Origin: Klenkia taihuensis
Lineage (GTDB): Bacteria; Actinomycetota; Actinomycetes; Mycobacteriales; Geodermatophilaceae
Reading direction: 5' to 3'
Assembly: GCF_900112525.1 (NCBI RefSeq)
Contig: NZ_FOMD01000003.1
Coordinates: forward strand, 248,001 to 312,000
Length of the DNA stretch: 64,000 bases
Of the stretch, positions 55,225 through 64,000 are shown piece by piece. Each line of letters opens with the position of its first letter. The stretch's first letter is position 1. The notes under the pieces were generated by a model. That model made no database searches, was not told the origin of the DNA, and saw only the letters and a list, made by a program, of their open reading frames with translations. The translations under genes were made by a program, and so were the position numbers.

Positions 55225-55864
55225 ACTCCGCGAGGTGGGGGCGCTCGGCGCCGATGGTGGTGTCCTTGCCGTGGCCGGGGTAGACCCAGGTCTCGTCGGG
55301 CAGGGTGCCGAACAGCCGCTCCTCGACGTCGTCGAGGAGCTGGGTGAACCGGTCGGGGTCCTGCTGCGTGTTGCCGACGCCACCGGGGAAGAGGCTGTCC
55401 CCGGTGAACACGTGCGTGCCGGCCTCGCCGCCGCGCCAGACCAGCGCGATCGAGCCGGGCGTGTGGCCGCGCAGGTGGACCACCTCGAGCACCTGGTCGC
55501 CCACCGGCACGGTGTCGCCGTGCTCCACCGGGTGGGTCACCGGCACCGGGAGGTCGGGGGCGTCGGCCGGGTGCGCCATGGTCGCCGCGCCGCTGGAGGC
55601 GACCACCTCGGGCAGGGCCCGGTGGTGGTCCCAGTGCCCGTGGGTGGTGACGACGCCGGTCAGCCGGGTGTCGCCGACCAGCTGCCGCAGCGCGTCGGGC
55701 TCGGCCGCGGCGTCGACCAGCACGCCGTCGCCGGTGGCCGCGCAGGTGAGCAGGTAGGCGTTGTTGGCCATCTCGCTGACCGCGAGCTTGCGCACGGTCA
55801 GGGCGCCCAGCTCGCGGGTGTCCGCGGGCCCGCCGACCTCGACGTCGCCGGTGTACTGGCTCAC
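55205..55864 (-). CDS. MBL-fold metallo-hydrolase (glyoxalase II-like)
   Basis: A 219-residue hydrolase. Zinc ligands are H75, H77, D79 and H80 in TTHGHWDHH, a His in LRGHTPGS, Asp in TGDSLFPGG and His in YPGHGKDTT. The layout is that of hydroxyacylglutathione hydrolase-like thioesterases; in actinobacteria without glutathione the thiol would be mycothiol or similar, which is inference. GTG at 55864, 51 bp from the divergent amidase gene. Cytosolic. Confidence 0.9.
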   Translation of the reverse strand: MSQYTGDVEVGGPADTRELGALTVRKLAVSEMANNAYLLTCAATGDGVLVDAAAEPDALRQLVGDTRLTGVVTTHGHWDHHRALPEVVASSGAATMAHPADAPDLPVPVTHPVEHGDTVPVGDQVLEVVHLRGHTPGSIALVWRGGEAGTHVFTGDSLFPGGVGNTQQDPDRFTQLLDDVEERLFGTLPDETWVYPGHGKDTTIGAERPHLAEWRARGW

Positions 55865-55902
55865 GCTGCACGCTCCGATCTGAGAGTGTCGGTGGGTCCG
55901 TC

Positions 55903-55908
55903 TAGGTT
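55903..55908 (+). promoter_or_regulatory. putative leaderless -10 (TAGGTT) of the amidase gene
   Basis: TAGGTT ends seven bases before the GTG at 55916. CTGAGA at 55880-55885, seventeen bases upstream, is a weak -35 candidate. Confidence 0.5.
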
Positions 55909-55915
55909 CGACGGC

Positions 55916-57361
55916 GTGGACGCCAACCTAGCCACGGAGGGCGCCGGGGGCGCGCGGGAGACCACCCGGCGGCTGGTCGGCCTGCCCGCGGTCGAGCTCG
56001 CCGCCCGGGTGCGCAGAGGCGACGTCAGCGCGGTCGAGGTGGTCCGCGCGCACCTGGCGCACATCGCCGCCGTCGAGGCCCGCGTCGGCGCCTACCGGGT
56101 GCTGCGCACCGAGGCCGCGCTGGCCGAGGCGGCCGAGGTCGACGCCCGGCCCGACCGCGCCCGGCTGCCGCTGGCCGGGGTGCCGGTCGCGGTCAAGGAC
56201 AACGTCGAGGTCACCGGCGAGGTGGCCACCGACGGCACCGCCCGCACCGGCCCGCCCGCCACCGCCGACCACCCGGTGGTGGCCCGGCTGCGTGCCGCGG
56301 GCGCCGTCGTGGTCGGCATCACCCGGGTGCCCGAGCTGTGCGTCTTCGCCACCACCGACGGCCCCGGCACGGTCAGCCGCAACCCCTGGGACACCGCGCT
56401 CTCCCCGGCCGGCTCCTCGGGCGGCAGCGCGGCTGCGGTGGCCTCCGGCGGCGTCCCGCTGGCCCAGGGCAACGACGGCCTGGGCTCGCTGCGGCTGCCC
56501 GCGGCCGCCTGCGGCCTGGTCACCCTCAAGCCCGGCCGCGGCGTCGTCCCCGCGCTGCTGGGTGCCGACTCGTGGTCGGGCATGGCCGAGAACGGGGCGC
56601 TGGCCACCACCGTCGCCGACCTGGCCCTGGCGCACGCGGTGCTGGCCGACGGCGCGGCCACCGAGCCGGCCGACGACGACGGCGCCGCGCTCACCGTCGC
56701 GCTGTCCACGGCCACCCCGGTGCCCGGTGCGCGGCTGGACGCCGAGGGCCGGGCCGCGCTGGAGGCGGTCGCCGCCCGGCTGACCGCGATGGGCCACACC
56801 GTGGTGCGCCGCGACCCGCCGGTGCCGCTGTCGGCCGGGCTGGCCGTGGTCGCCCGGTGGTTCGCCGGTGCCGCCGCCGACGCCGAGCACCTGGGCCTCG
56901 ACCCCCGCGCGCTGCAGCCCCGCACCCGCGCGCACGCCCGGCTGGGCCGGTGGGCGCGGCGGGCGGGGCTGGTGCGCCCGGCCGGCGCCGAGCGGTTCCG
57001 GGCGCAGGTGGCCCGCTGGTTCGCCGGCTCCGCGGCCACCGCCGACCCCGGCGTCGACGTGCTGCTCACCCCCGTCGTCACCGGCCCGCCGCTGGCCGCC
57101 CGGCCCTGGCACGAGCGCGGCTGGCTGGCCAACGTGACCGCCAACGCGCGGTGGGCGCCGTGGGTGTCGGCGTGGAACCTCGCGGGGCTCCCGGCGCTCG
57201 TGCTGCCCGCCGGGATGCGTTCCACGGGCACCCCGCTGGCGGTCCAGCTGGTCGGCCCCCCGGGGGCCGAGACGCGACTACTCTGGCTGGCTGCGGAGCT
57301 GGAACGCCACGGACCCTGGCGTCGGCACGCCCCCGTCTTCGACCCCGCCGCCGGCGGCTGA
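55916..57361 (+). CDS. amidase signature family hydrolase
   Basis: A 481-residue amidase. The Ser-Ser-Lys triad is visible as K94 in VAVKDNVEV, the cis-Ser in [12 protein letters not shown] (S167/S168) and the nucleophile S191 in [11 protein letters not shown]. It lacks GatB/GatC neighbours and the GatA-like length, so it is an independent amidase rather than the tRNA amidotransferase; substrate unknown. GTG at 55916 was chosen because of the TAGGTT hexamer just before it; the frame is open far upstream but those codons are antisense to the MBL gene. Cytosolic. Confidence 0.87.
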   Translation: MDANLATEGAGGARETTRRLVGLPAVELAARVRRGDVSAVEVVRAHLAHIAAVEARVGAYRVLRTEAALAEAAEVDARPDRARLPLAGVPVAVKDNVEVTGEVATDGTARTGPPATADHPVVARLRAAGAVVVGITRVPELCVFATTDGPGTVSRNPWDTALSPAGSSGGSAAAVASGGVPLAQGNDGLGSLRLPAAACGLVTLKPGRGVVPALLGADSWSGMAENGALATTVADLALAHAVLADGAATEPADDDGAALTVALSTATPVPGARLDAEGRAALEAVAARLTAMGHTVVRRDPPVPLSAGLAVVARWFAGAAADAEHLGLDPRALQPRTRAHARLGRWARRAGLVRPAGAERFRAQVARWFAGSAATADPGVDVLLTPVVTGPPLAARPWHERGWLANVTANARWAPWVSAWNLAGLPALVLPAGMRSTGTPLAVQLVGPPGAETRLLWLAAELERHGPWRRHAPVFDPAAGG

Positions 57362-57446
57362 GCCCGCCCTTCGCGGAGCTCCGCCCCGCGGCACCCCCGC
57401 ACGCCCTCCCACGACCACCCTCGTGACCACACAGACAGGGACCCAC

Positions 57447-60341
57447 ATGGACCGGCTCGTCGTCCGCGGCGCCCGCGAGCACAACCTCAAGGACGTCCAC
57501 CTCGACCTGCCCCGCGACGCGATGATCGTGTTCACGGGGCTCTCCGGGTCGGGCAAGTCCAGCCTGGCCTTCGACACGATCTTCGCCGAGGGGCAGCGCC
57601 GCTACGTCGAGTCCCTGTCGGCCTACGCCCGCCAGTTCCTGGGCCAGATGGACAAGCCCGACGTCGACTTCATCGAGGGCCTCTCGCCGGCGGTCTCGAT
57701 CGACCAGAAGTCGACCAACCGCAACCCGCGCTCCACGGTCGGCACGATCACCGAGGTCTACGACTACCTCCGGCTGCTCTACGCCCGCGCCGGCCAGCCG
57801 CACTGCCCCAACTGCGGCAAGCCGATCGCCCTGCAGACCCCGCAGCAGATCGTCGACCAGGTGCTGGAGATGCCCGAGGGCACCCGGTTCCAGGTGCTGG
57901 CGCCGGTCGTGCGGGCCCGCAAGGGCGAGTACGTCGACCTGTTCTCCTCGCTGCAGACCCAGGGCTTCTCCCGCGTCCGGGTCGACGGCACGGTGCACCC
58001 GCTGACCGAGCCGCCCAAGCTCAAGAAGCAGGAGAAGCACACCATCGAGGTGATCGTCGACCGGCTGACGGTCAAGGACAGCGCCAAGCGGCGGCTCACC
58101 GACTCGGTGGAGACCGCGCTGGGTCTGGCCGGCGGCCTCGTGGTGCTCGACTTCGTCGACCGCGAGGAGGACGACCCCGAGCGCGAGCGCACCTTCTCCG
58201 AGCACCTGGCCTGCATCGACGACGGCCTGAGCTTCGAGGCCCTGGAGCCCCGCTCGTTCTCGTTCAACTCGCCGTTCGGCGCGTGCCCGGAGTGCACCGG
58301 CATCGGTACCCGCAAGGAGGTCGACCCCGAGCTGGTCGTCCCCGACCCGGAGAAGAGCCTGGCCGAGGGCGCCATCGCGCCGTGGGCTGGCTCGATGAGC
58401 AACGAGTACTTCATCCGGCTGCTCGGCGGGCTCGCCGACCAGATGGGGTTCTCCATGAAGGACCCCTGGGAACGGCTGCCGGCCAAGGTGCAGAAGGCCG
58501 TGCTGCACGGCTCGCCCGACCAGGTGCACGTCCGCTACAAGAACCGCTACGGCCGCGAGCGCAGCTACTACGCCGCCTTCGAGGGCGTGCTGCCGTTCCT
58601 GGAGCGCCGGCACGAGGACACCGACTCGGACTTCATGCGGGACAAGTACGAGGGCTACATGCGCGACGTCCCGTGCCCGGTGTGCCACGGCACCCGGCTC
58701 AAGCCCGAGATCCTCGCCGTCAAGCTCGACGGCCGCTCCATCGCCGAGGTCACCGGGCTGTCCATCGGCGACGCCTCCGAGTGGCTGGGTGCCCTGACCC
58801 TGGGCGAGCGCGAGCGGGCCATCGCCGACCGGGTGCTGAAGGAGATCCAGGCCCGGCTGTCCTTCCTGGTCGACGTCGGCCTGGACTACCTCTCCCTCGA
58901 CCGGCCGGCCGCCACCCTGGCCGGCGGCGAGGCCCAGCGCATCCGGCTGGCCACCCAGATCGGTTCCGGGCTGGTCGGCGTCCTCTACGTGCTCGACGAG
59001 CCCTCGATCGGGCTGCACCAGCGCGACAACATCCGGCTGATCGAGACGCTGGTCCGGCTGCGCGACATGGGCAACACGCTCATCGTCGTCGAGCACGACG
59101 AGGACACCATCAAGCAGGCCGACTGGATCGTCGACATCGGCCCGGGCGCCGGCGAGCACGGCGGCGAGGTCGTGGTCAGCGGCACGCTGCCCGAGCTGCT
59201 GGCCAGCGAGCGGTCGCTGACCGGGGCCTACCTGTCCGGCCGGGCCGAGATCGCGATCCCCGAGGTGCGGCGGGTGCCCACCCCGGGCCGCGAGCTGGTG
59301 GTCAAGGGCGCCCGCGAGCACAACCTGCGCGGGGTCGACGTCACGTTCCCGCTGGGCATGCTGGTCGCCGTCACCGGCGTGTCCGGGTCGGGCAAGTCCA
59401 GCCTGGTCAACGACATCCTCTACACGGTGCTGGCCAACCAGCTCAACCGTGCCCGGATGGTCCCCGGCCGGCACCGCACGGTCACCGGCCTGGAGCACCT
59501 GGACAAGGTGGTCGGGGTCGACCAGTCGCCGATCGGGCGCACCCCGCGGTCCAACCCGGCCACCTACACCGGCGTCTGGGACCACGTGCGCAAGCTGTTC
59601 GCCTCCACCGAGGAGGCCAAGATCCGCGGCTACCAGCCCGGTCGGTTCAGCTTCAACGTCAAGGGCGGCCGCTGCGAGGCGTGCTCCGGCGACGGAACGC
59701 TGAAGATCGAGATGAACTTCCTGCCCGACGTCTACGTGCCCTGCGAGGTGTGCAAGGGCGCCCGGTTCAACCGGGAGACCCTCGAGGTGCACTACAAGGG
59801 CAAGACCGTCGCCCAGGTGCTGGACATGCCGATCGAGGAGGCCGCGGACTTCTTCGCCGCCATCCCGGCCATCGCCCGGTACCTGCGCACGCTCACCGAG
59901 GTGGGGCTGGGCTACGTCCGGCTCGGCCAGCCGGCCACCACGCTGTCCGGCGGCGAGGCCCAGCGGGTGAAGCTGGCCAGCGAGCTGCAGAAGCGGTCCA
60001 ACGGCCGCACCGTGTACGTCCTCGACGAGCCCACCACCGGGCTGCACTTCGAGGACATCCGCAAGCTGCTGCTGGTCATCCAGGGCCTGGTCGACAAGGG
60101 CAACTCGGTCATCGTCATCGAGCACAACCTGGACGTCATCAAGAGCGCCGACTGGCTCATCGACATGGGCCCGGAGGGCGGCTTCCGCGGCGGCACCGTC
60201 GTCGGCCAGGGCGCGCCGGAGGTCATCGCCGGGATCCCGGAGAGCCACACCGGCCGCTTCCTCGCCGACATCCTCGACCCGGAGCGGATCGCGGCGGCCG
60301 CGGCACCGCCGAAGCGGGCGTCCCGGCGCAAGGCGGGGTGA
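57447..60341 (+). CDS. uvrA: excinuclease ABC subunit A
   Basis: A 964-residue damage-recognition ATPase. Two ABC modules: first Walker [10 protein letters not shown] at 31-39 and second GVSGSGKSS later, each with its signature ([32 protein letters not shown]). Zinc-binding motifs include [17 protein letters not shown] and the insertion [23 protein letters not shown] at 57447 fits the usual [14 protein letters not shown] start and has AGGGA upstream; GTG at 57423 is possible. Three bases separate it from uvrC, so the two are co-expressed. Confidence 0.96.
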   Translation: MDRLVVRGAREHNLKDVHLDLPRDAMIVFTGLSGSGKSSLAFDTIFAEGQRRYVESLSAYARQFLGQMDKPDVDFIEGLSPAVSIDQKSTNRNPRSTVGTITEVYDYLRLLYARAGQPHCPNCGKPIALQTPQQIVDQVLEMPEGTRFQVLAPVVRARKGEYVDLFSSLQTQGFSRVRVDGTVHPLTEPPKLKKQEKHTIEVIVDRLTVKDSAKRRLTDSVETALGLAGGLVVLDFVDREEDDPERERTFSEHLACIDDGLSFEALEPRSFSFNSPFGACPECTGIGTRKEVDPELVVPDPEKSLAEGAIAPWAGSMSNEYFIRLLGGLADQMGFSMKDPWERLPAKVQKAVLHGSPDQVHVRYKNRYGRERSYYAAFEGVLPFLERRHEDTDSDFMRDKYEGYMRDVPCPVCHGTRLKPEILAVKLDGRSIAEVTGLSIGDASEWLGALTLGERERAIADRVLKEIQARLSFLVDVGLDYLSLDRPAATLAGGEAQRIRLATQIGSGLVGVLYVLDEPSIGLHQRDNIRLIETLVRLRDMGNTLIVVEHDEDTIKQADWIVDIGPGAGEHGGEVVVSGTLPELLASERSLTGAYLSGRAEIAIPEVRRVPTPGRELVVKGAREHNLRGVDVTFPLGMLVAVTGVSGSGKSSLVNDILYTVLANQLNRARMVPGRHRTVTGLEHLDKVVGVDQSPIGRTPRSNPATYTGVWDHVRKLFASTEEAKIRGYQPGRFSFNVKGGRCEACSGDGTLKIEMNFLPDVYVPCEVCKGARFNRETLEVHYKGKTVAQVLDMPIEEAADFFAAIPAIARYLRTLTEVGLGYVRLGQPATTLSGGEAQRVKLASELQKRSNGRTVYVLDEPTTGLHFEDIRKLLLVIQGLVDKGNSVIVIEHNLDVIKSADWLIDMGPEGGFRGGTVVGQGAPEVIAGIPESHTGRFLADILDPERIAAAAAPPKRASRRKAG

Positions 60342-60344
60342 CCC

Positions 60345-62318
60345 GTGCCCGACCCGTCCACCTACCGGCCGGCGGTCGGCAGCATCCCGGAGTCGCCGGG
60401 GGTCTACAAGTTCCGTGACCCCGGCGGCCGGGTGATCTACGTCGGCAAGGCCAAGAGCCTGCGGCAGCGGCTGAACAGCTACTTCGCCGACATCGCCGGG
60501 CTGCACCCCCGCACCCGGCAGATGGTCACCACCGCCGGGTCGGTGGAGTGGACCGTGGTCGGCACCGAGGTCGAGGCCCTCCAGCTCGAGTACAACTGGA
60601 TCAAGGAGTTCGACCCGCGGTTCAACGTCCGCTACCGGGACGACAAGAGCTACCCGTCGCTCGCGGTGACCCTCAACGAGGAGTTCCCGCGGCTGCAGGT
60701 CATGCGCGGTCCCAAGCGCAAGGGCGTGCGGTACTTCGGGCCCTACGCCCACGCGTGGGCGATCCGGGAGACGCTGGACACCCTCACCCGGGTGTTCCCG
60801 GCCCGCACCTGCTCCACCGGGGTGTTCAAGCGGCACGGCCAGATCGGCCGGCCCTGCCTGCTGGGCTACATCGGCAAGTGCTCGGCCCCATGCGTCGGCA
60901 AGGTCTCCGCCGAGGAGCACCGCGACATCGTCGACGACTTCTGCGACTTCATGGGCGGCCGCACCGAGCAGATCATCCGCCGGCTGGAGCGGGAGATGGC
61001 CCGCGCGGCCGAGGACATGGAGTACGAGCGCGCCGCCCGGCTGCGCGACGACCTCGGTGCGCTGCGCCGGGCGCTGGAGAAGCAGGCGGTCGTGCTCGGC
61101 GACGGCACCGACGCCGACGTCGTCGCCTTCGCCCAGGACGAGCTCGAGGCCGCGGTGCAGGTCTTCCACGTCCGCGGCGGCCGGGTCCGCGGGCAGCGTG
61201 GCTGGATCATCGACAAGGTCGAGGAGGTCACCACCGGCCAGCTCGTCGAGCAGTTCCTGCTGCAGGTCTACGGCGGCGGCGAGACCGGCGACGCCAGCGC
61301 CGACGCCGTGCCGCGCGAGGTGCTGGTGCCCGAGCTGCCCGCCGAGTCCGAGGTCTACGCCGAGCTGCTCACCGAGCTGCGCGGGTCGAAGGTGTCGCTG
61401 CGGGTGCCCCAGCGCGGGGACAAGCGGTCGCTGATGGAGACCGTCGAGCGCAACGCCCAGGAGGCCTTCGCCCGGCACCGGGTCAAGCGCGCCGGCGACC
61501 TGACCGCCCGCTCGCTGGCGCTGTCGGAGCTGCAGGAGGCCCTCGACCTGCCCGACGCCCCGCTGCGCATCGAGTGCATGGACGTCAGCCACGTGCAGGG
61601 CACCAACGTGGTGGCCAGCATGGTCGTCTTCGAGGACGGCCTGGCCAAGAAGAGCGACTACCGCCGCTTCCAGGTCGCCCAGGGCACCGACGACACCGCG
61701 GCGATGGCCGAGGTCGTGCGGCGCCGGTTCGCCCGGCACCTCAAGGAGGAGGAGGACCGCAAGGACGAGCAGGGCGTCGCCGCCGAGGAGGGCCGGCCGC
61801 GCCGGTTCGCCTACCCGCCCAACCTGCTCGTCGTCGACGGCGGCCAGCCGCAGGTCGCCGCCGCGGCCCGCTCGCTCGCCGAGCTCGGCGTGCACGACGT
61901 CGCCGTCTGCGGGCTGGCCAAGCGGATGGAGGAGGTGTGGCTGCCGCACGACCCCGACCCGGTCATCCTGCCGCGCACCTCCGAGGCGCTGTACCTGCTG
62001 CAGCGGGTCCGCGACGAGGCGCACCGGTTCGCGATCACCTACCACCGGCAGAAGCGCTCGGCCGGGATGCTGGTCTCCCTGCTCGACGACGTCCCCGGGC
62101 TGGGCGACACCCGCCGCAAGGCGCTGATGAAGGAGTTCGGGTCGCTCAAGCGGCTGCGGGCGGCCACGGTCGAGGAGCTGACCCGGGTGCCGGGCATCGG
62201 CCGGCGCACCGCCGAGGCCGTGCTGGCGGCGGTGGCCGAGCCACCCACGGCCGACGCCGACGTCGCGGCGGGCGATGATGGCAGCTCGACCCCGCTGACC
62301 ACCGGAGCCGCCTCGTGA
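60345..62318 (+). CDS. uvrC: excinuclease ABC subunit C
   Basis: A 657-residue nuclease making both incisions in nucleotide-excision repair. The GIY-YIG domain (about 15-100) has [19 protein letters not shown] and [19 protein letters not shown] Cys cluster follows ([17 protein letters not shown]), then the UVR domain for UvrB ([18 protein letters not shown]). The RNase-H-like endonuclease half contains [12 protein letters not shown] and [14 protein letters not shown]-terminal tandem helix-hairpin-helix ([31 protein letters not shown]) is present. GTG at 60345. Its stop overlaps the rapZ start by four bases. Confidence 0.96.
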   Translation: MPDPSTYRPAVGSIPESPGVYKFRDPGGRVIYVGKAKSLRQRLNSYFADIAGLHPRTRQMVTTAGSVEWTVVGTEVEALQLEYNWIKEFDPRFNVRYRDDKSYPSLAVTLNEEFPRLQVMRGPKRKGVRYFGPYAHAWAIRETLDTLTRVFPARTCSTGVFKRHGQIGRPCLLGYIGKCSAPCVGKVSAEEHRDIVDDFCDFMGGRTEQIIRRLEREMARAAEDMEYERAARLRDDLGALRRALEKQAVVLGDGTDADVVAFAQDELEAAVQVFHVRGGRVRGQRGWIIDKVEEVTTGQLVEQFLLQVYGGGETGDASADAVPREVLVPELPAESEVYAELLTELRGSKVSLRVPQRGDKRSLMETVERNAQEAFARHRVKRAGDLTARSLALSELQEALDLPDAPLRIECMDVSHVQGTNVVASMVVFEDGLAKKSDYRRFQVAQGTDDTAAMAEVVRRRFARHLKEEEDRKDEQGVAAEEGRPRRFAYPPNLLVVDGGQPQVAAAARSLAELGVHDVAVCGLAKRMEEVWLPHDPDPVILPRTSEALYLLQRVRDEAHRFAITYHRQKRSAGMLVSLLDDVPGLGDTRRKALMKEFGSLKRLRAATVEELTRVPGIGRRTAEAVLAAVAEPPTADADVAAGDDGSSTPLTTGAAS

Positions 62319-63229
62319 CCGACCTGCCCGGGCCCGCGCCGCAGGCCGACCCCGCCGAGCCCCTGGACCCCGGCCCCCTCGAGGTCGTCGTGGTCACCGG
62401 CCTGTCCGGCGCCGGCAAGAACAGCGCCGGCCGGGTGCTGGAGGACCTCGGCTTCTTCGTCGTCGACAACCTGCCGCCGGCGCTGCTGGCCCCGATGGTC
62501 GAGCTGGGCTCGCGGGGTGACGTCCGCCGGTTCGCCGCCGTCGTCGACGTGCGCAGCCGGGCCTTCTCCAGCGACCTGGCCGAGTCGATCCGGTCGCTGT
62601 CGGACGCCGGCCACCGGCCGCGGGTGGTGTACGTGCACGCCCGCGACGAGGTGCTGGTGCGGCGCTACGAGTCCAACCGCCGGGAGCACCCGCTGCAGGG
62701 CTCGGGCCGGCTCTCCGACGGCATCGCCGCCGAGCGCGCGCTGCTGACCGGCATCGCCGGGGACGCCGACCTGTGGGTGGACACCTCCGACCTCAACGTG
62801 CACCAGCTGCGGGCGACGCTGGAGGCGGCGTTCCTGCGCGAGGGGGCGGTGCCCGAGCTGACCGCCACGGTGCTCAGCTTCGGGTTCAAGTACGGCCTCC
62901 CGCTGGACGCCGACCTGGTGGTCGACGCCCGGTTCCTGCCCAACCCGCACTGGGTGCCCGAGCTGCGCCCGCTGACCGGCCGCGACGCCCCGGTGCGCGA
63001 CCACGTGCTCGGCGCCGCCGACGCGGCGGAGTTCCTGGACCGCTACCAGGACGTGCTGCGGCTGCTGGTCCCCGGCTACCGGCGGGAGGGCAAGAAGTAC
63101 CTGACCCTGGCGGTGGGCTGCACCGGCGGCAAGCACCGCTCGGTGGCCATCGCCGAGGAGTTCGCCCGGCGGCTGAGCGCCGACGGGGTCACCGCCGCCG
63201 CTCGCCACCGCGACCTGGGCCGCGAGTGA
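62315..63229 (+). CDS. rapZ: RapZ/YvcJ family nucleotide-binding protein
   Basis: A 304-residue regulator. In E. coli RapZ guides sRNA decay; in actinobacteria the role is less clear, and the gene is conserved with uvrC, yvcK and whiA. The P-loop is GLSGAGKN at 29-36, with Asn where Ser or Thr is usual. Further RapZ blocks are [62 protein letters not shown] and [20 protein letters not shown] at 62315 overlaps the uvrC stop; the stop overlaps the yvcK start. Confidence 0.94.
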   Translation: MTDLPGPAPQADPAEPLDPGPLEVVVVTGLSGAGKNSAGRVLEDLGFFVVDNLPPALLAPMVELGSRGDVRRFAAVVDVRSRAFSSDLAESIRSLSDAGHRPRVVYVHARDEVLVRRYESNRREHPLQGSGRLSDGIAAERALLTGIAGDADLWVDTSDLNVHQLRATLEAAFLREGAVPELTATVLSFGFKYGLPLDADLVVDARFLPNPHWVPELRPLTGRDAPVRDHVLGAADAAEFLDRYQDVLRLLVPGYRREGKKYLTLAVGCTGGKHRSVAIAEEFARRLSADGVTAAARHRDLGRE

Positions 63230-64000
63230 CCGACGGGGCGGGCACCGCGTCCGGGCCCGCGGTGGTCGCGCTGGGCGGCGGGCACGGGCTCGCCGCGTCG
63301 CTGGCCGCCTGGCGTCCGGTGGCCGGGGAGCTCACCGCGGTGGTCACCGTCGCCGACGACGGCGGCTCCTCGGGCCGGATCCGGCGCGAGATGCCGGTCC
63401 TCCCGCCCGGCGACCTGCGGATGGCGCTGGCCGCGCTCGCCGGCGACGACCCGCGCACGCAGGAGTTCGCGACCCTGCTGCAGCACCGGCTGGGCGGGAA
63501 CGGGGTGCTGGCCGGCCACCCGGTGGGCAACCTGGTCCTCACCGGGCTGACCGAGGTGCACGACGGGGACGCCGTGCGGGCCCTGGACACCCTGTGCGCG
63601 ATGCTCGGCGCCCACGGGCGGGTGCTGCCCATGGCCGACGTCCCGCTCGACCTGGTGGCCATCGTCGACACCGTCGACCCCGACGACCCGCAGCGGTCCC
63701 GGCACATCCGCGGGCAGGTGGCCATCGCGACCAGTCCCGACCGGGTGCGCTCGATCCGGGTCACCCCGGCCGACCCCCCGGTGCATCCCGACGTGCTGGC
63801 CGCCATCGCCCGGGCCGACGTCGTCTCGCTGGGCCCGGGGTCCTGGTACACCTCCGTGCTGCCGCACCTGCTGGTGCCGCGGCTGCGGGCGGCGCTGGCG
63901 GAGACCCGGGCGCACGTGGTCGTCGTGCTCAACCTCGAGCCCCAGGCCGGCGAGACCGACGGGTTCTCCCCGGAGGAGCACCTGCGGGTCCTGGTGGACC
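63226..64000 (+). CDS. yvcK: YvcK/CofD-like gluconeogenesis factor, 3' end beyond window
   Basis: The first 258 codons are present. The start is GTG at 63226, overlapping the rapZ stop. Diagnostic blocks are VVALGGGHGLAASLAAW, VTVADDGGSSGRIRREM, PPGDLRMALAALAGDD, GHPVGNLVLTGL and VVSLGPGSWYTSVLPHLL. The protein binds UDP-GlcNAc in other bacteria and is needed for cell shape or growth on gluconeogenic carbon sources. A whiA gene is expected just past the window, as this order (uvrC, rapZ, yvcK, whiA) is common in Gram-positive bacteria. Confidence 0.93.
   Translation, partial: MTDGAGTASGPAVVALGGGHGLAASLAAWRPVAGELTAVVTVADDGGSSGRIRREMPVLPPGDLRMALAALAGDDPRTQEFATLLQHRLGGNGVLAGHPVGNLVLTGLTEVHDGDAVRALDTLCAMLGAHGRVLPMADVPLDLVAIVDTVDPDDPQRSRHIRGQVAIATSPDRVRSIRVTPADPPVHPDVLAAIARADVVSLGPGSWYTSVLPHLLVPRLRAALAETRAHVVVVLNLEPQAGETDGFSPEEHLRVLVD

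Noticed and set aside
55916-57361. Amidase considered as GatA of the tRNA amidotransferase
   Set aside because: No gatB or gatC next to it, and the P-loop-like and C-terminal GatA blocks are absent. A general amidase is the safer call.
57078-62045. A 1655-codon open frame antisense to uvrA and uvrC
   Set aside because: Composition is shadow-like (Val/Asp/Gly/Arg/Leu-rich without motifs) and the opposite strand encodes clear UvrA and UvrC. Long antisense frames are expected at this GC content.

Overview
The window is very GC-rich, uses many GTG starts and is densely packed with translationally coupled genes. Gene content points to an actinomycete: DUF3000, a HemE-HemY-HemQ heme cluster, LigC with a Prim-Pol, paired TerC proteins and the TreY/TreZ pathway. 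Protein style and gene order make a Geodermatophilaceae-like genome (Geodermatophilus/Blastococcus/Modestobacter type) most likely; that is inference, as no 16S or phylogenetic marker was compared. I saw no rRNA, tRNA, insertion sequence, prophage or CRISPR array.

Layout. 1-3480: minus-strand fatty-acid oxidation pair (fadA thiolase, fadB multifunctional protein) and a partial unknown gene at the edge. 3601-6257: RNase D, an orphan LuxR-type regulator and DUF3000 (minus). 6421-9646: hemE-hemY-hemQ of the coproporphyrin-dependent heme route (plus). 9614-14046: small membrane protein, lipoprotein, msrB and a large secreted nuclease (minus). 14198-14948: small hypothetical and a cold-shock protein, separated by a strong terminator. 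15056-18909: DNA repair set ligC, secreted peptidase, Prim-Pol (minus).

18953-24386 is the most distinctive region. It holds an ER/archaeal-type (SipW-like) signal peptidase, two TasA-like secreted proteins that share a four-cysteine pattern, a Pro/Glu-rich secreted protein and a dedicated sensor kinase/response regulator. TGACGAT repeats lie in its two control regions. This looks like a regulated surface-protein or fibre system.

24447-34500: alpha-glucan to trehalose genes (glgX-treY and treZ), with a RibD-C reductase coupled to treZ and an MFP/ABC exporter inserted in the opposite direction. 34719-36845: uvrB, followed by about 720 bp of repeat-rich noncoding DNA. 37565-41735: Gly-rich membrane protein, CvpA, a DUF5666-like secreted protein and a divergent OmpR/histidine-kinase pair with a symmetric array of putative operator half-sites. 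41820-44228: two TerC genes, the first behind a manganese (yybP-ykoY) riboswitch candidate whose switching helices can be drawn. 44233-47557: amidohydrolase and S9 peptidase.

47640-51607: coupled cluster DUF4178-DUF2617-DUF4247-DUF350-membrane aminopropyltransferase-K+ channel, conserved but functionally obscure. 51660-55185: GH15 and pgi. 55205-57361: MBL hydrolase and amidase. 57447-64000: uvrA-uvrC-rapZ-yvcK, the last truncated by the window edge.

Nine genes have a TANNNT hexamer only 6-8 nt before the start codon and weak or absent Shine-Dalgarno sequences, suggesting frequent leaderless transcription.
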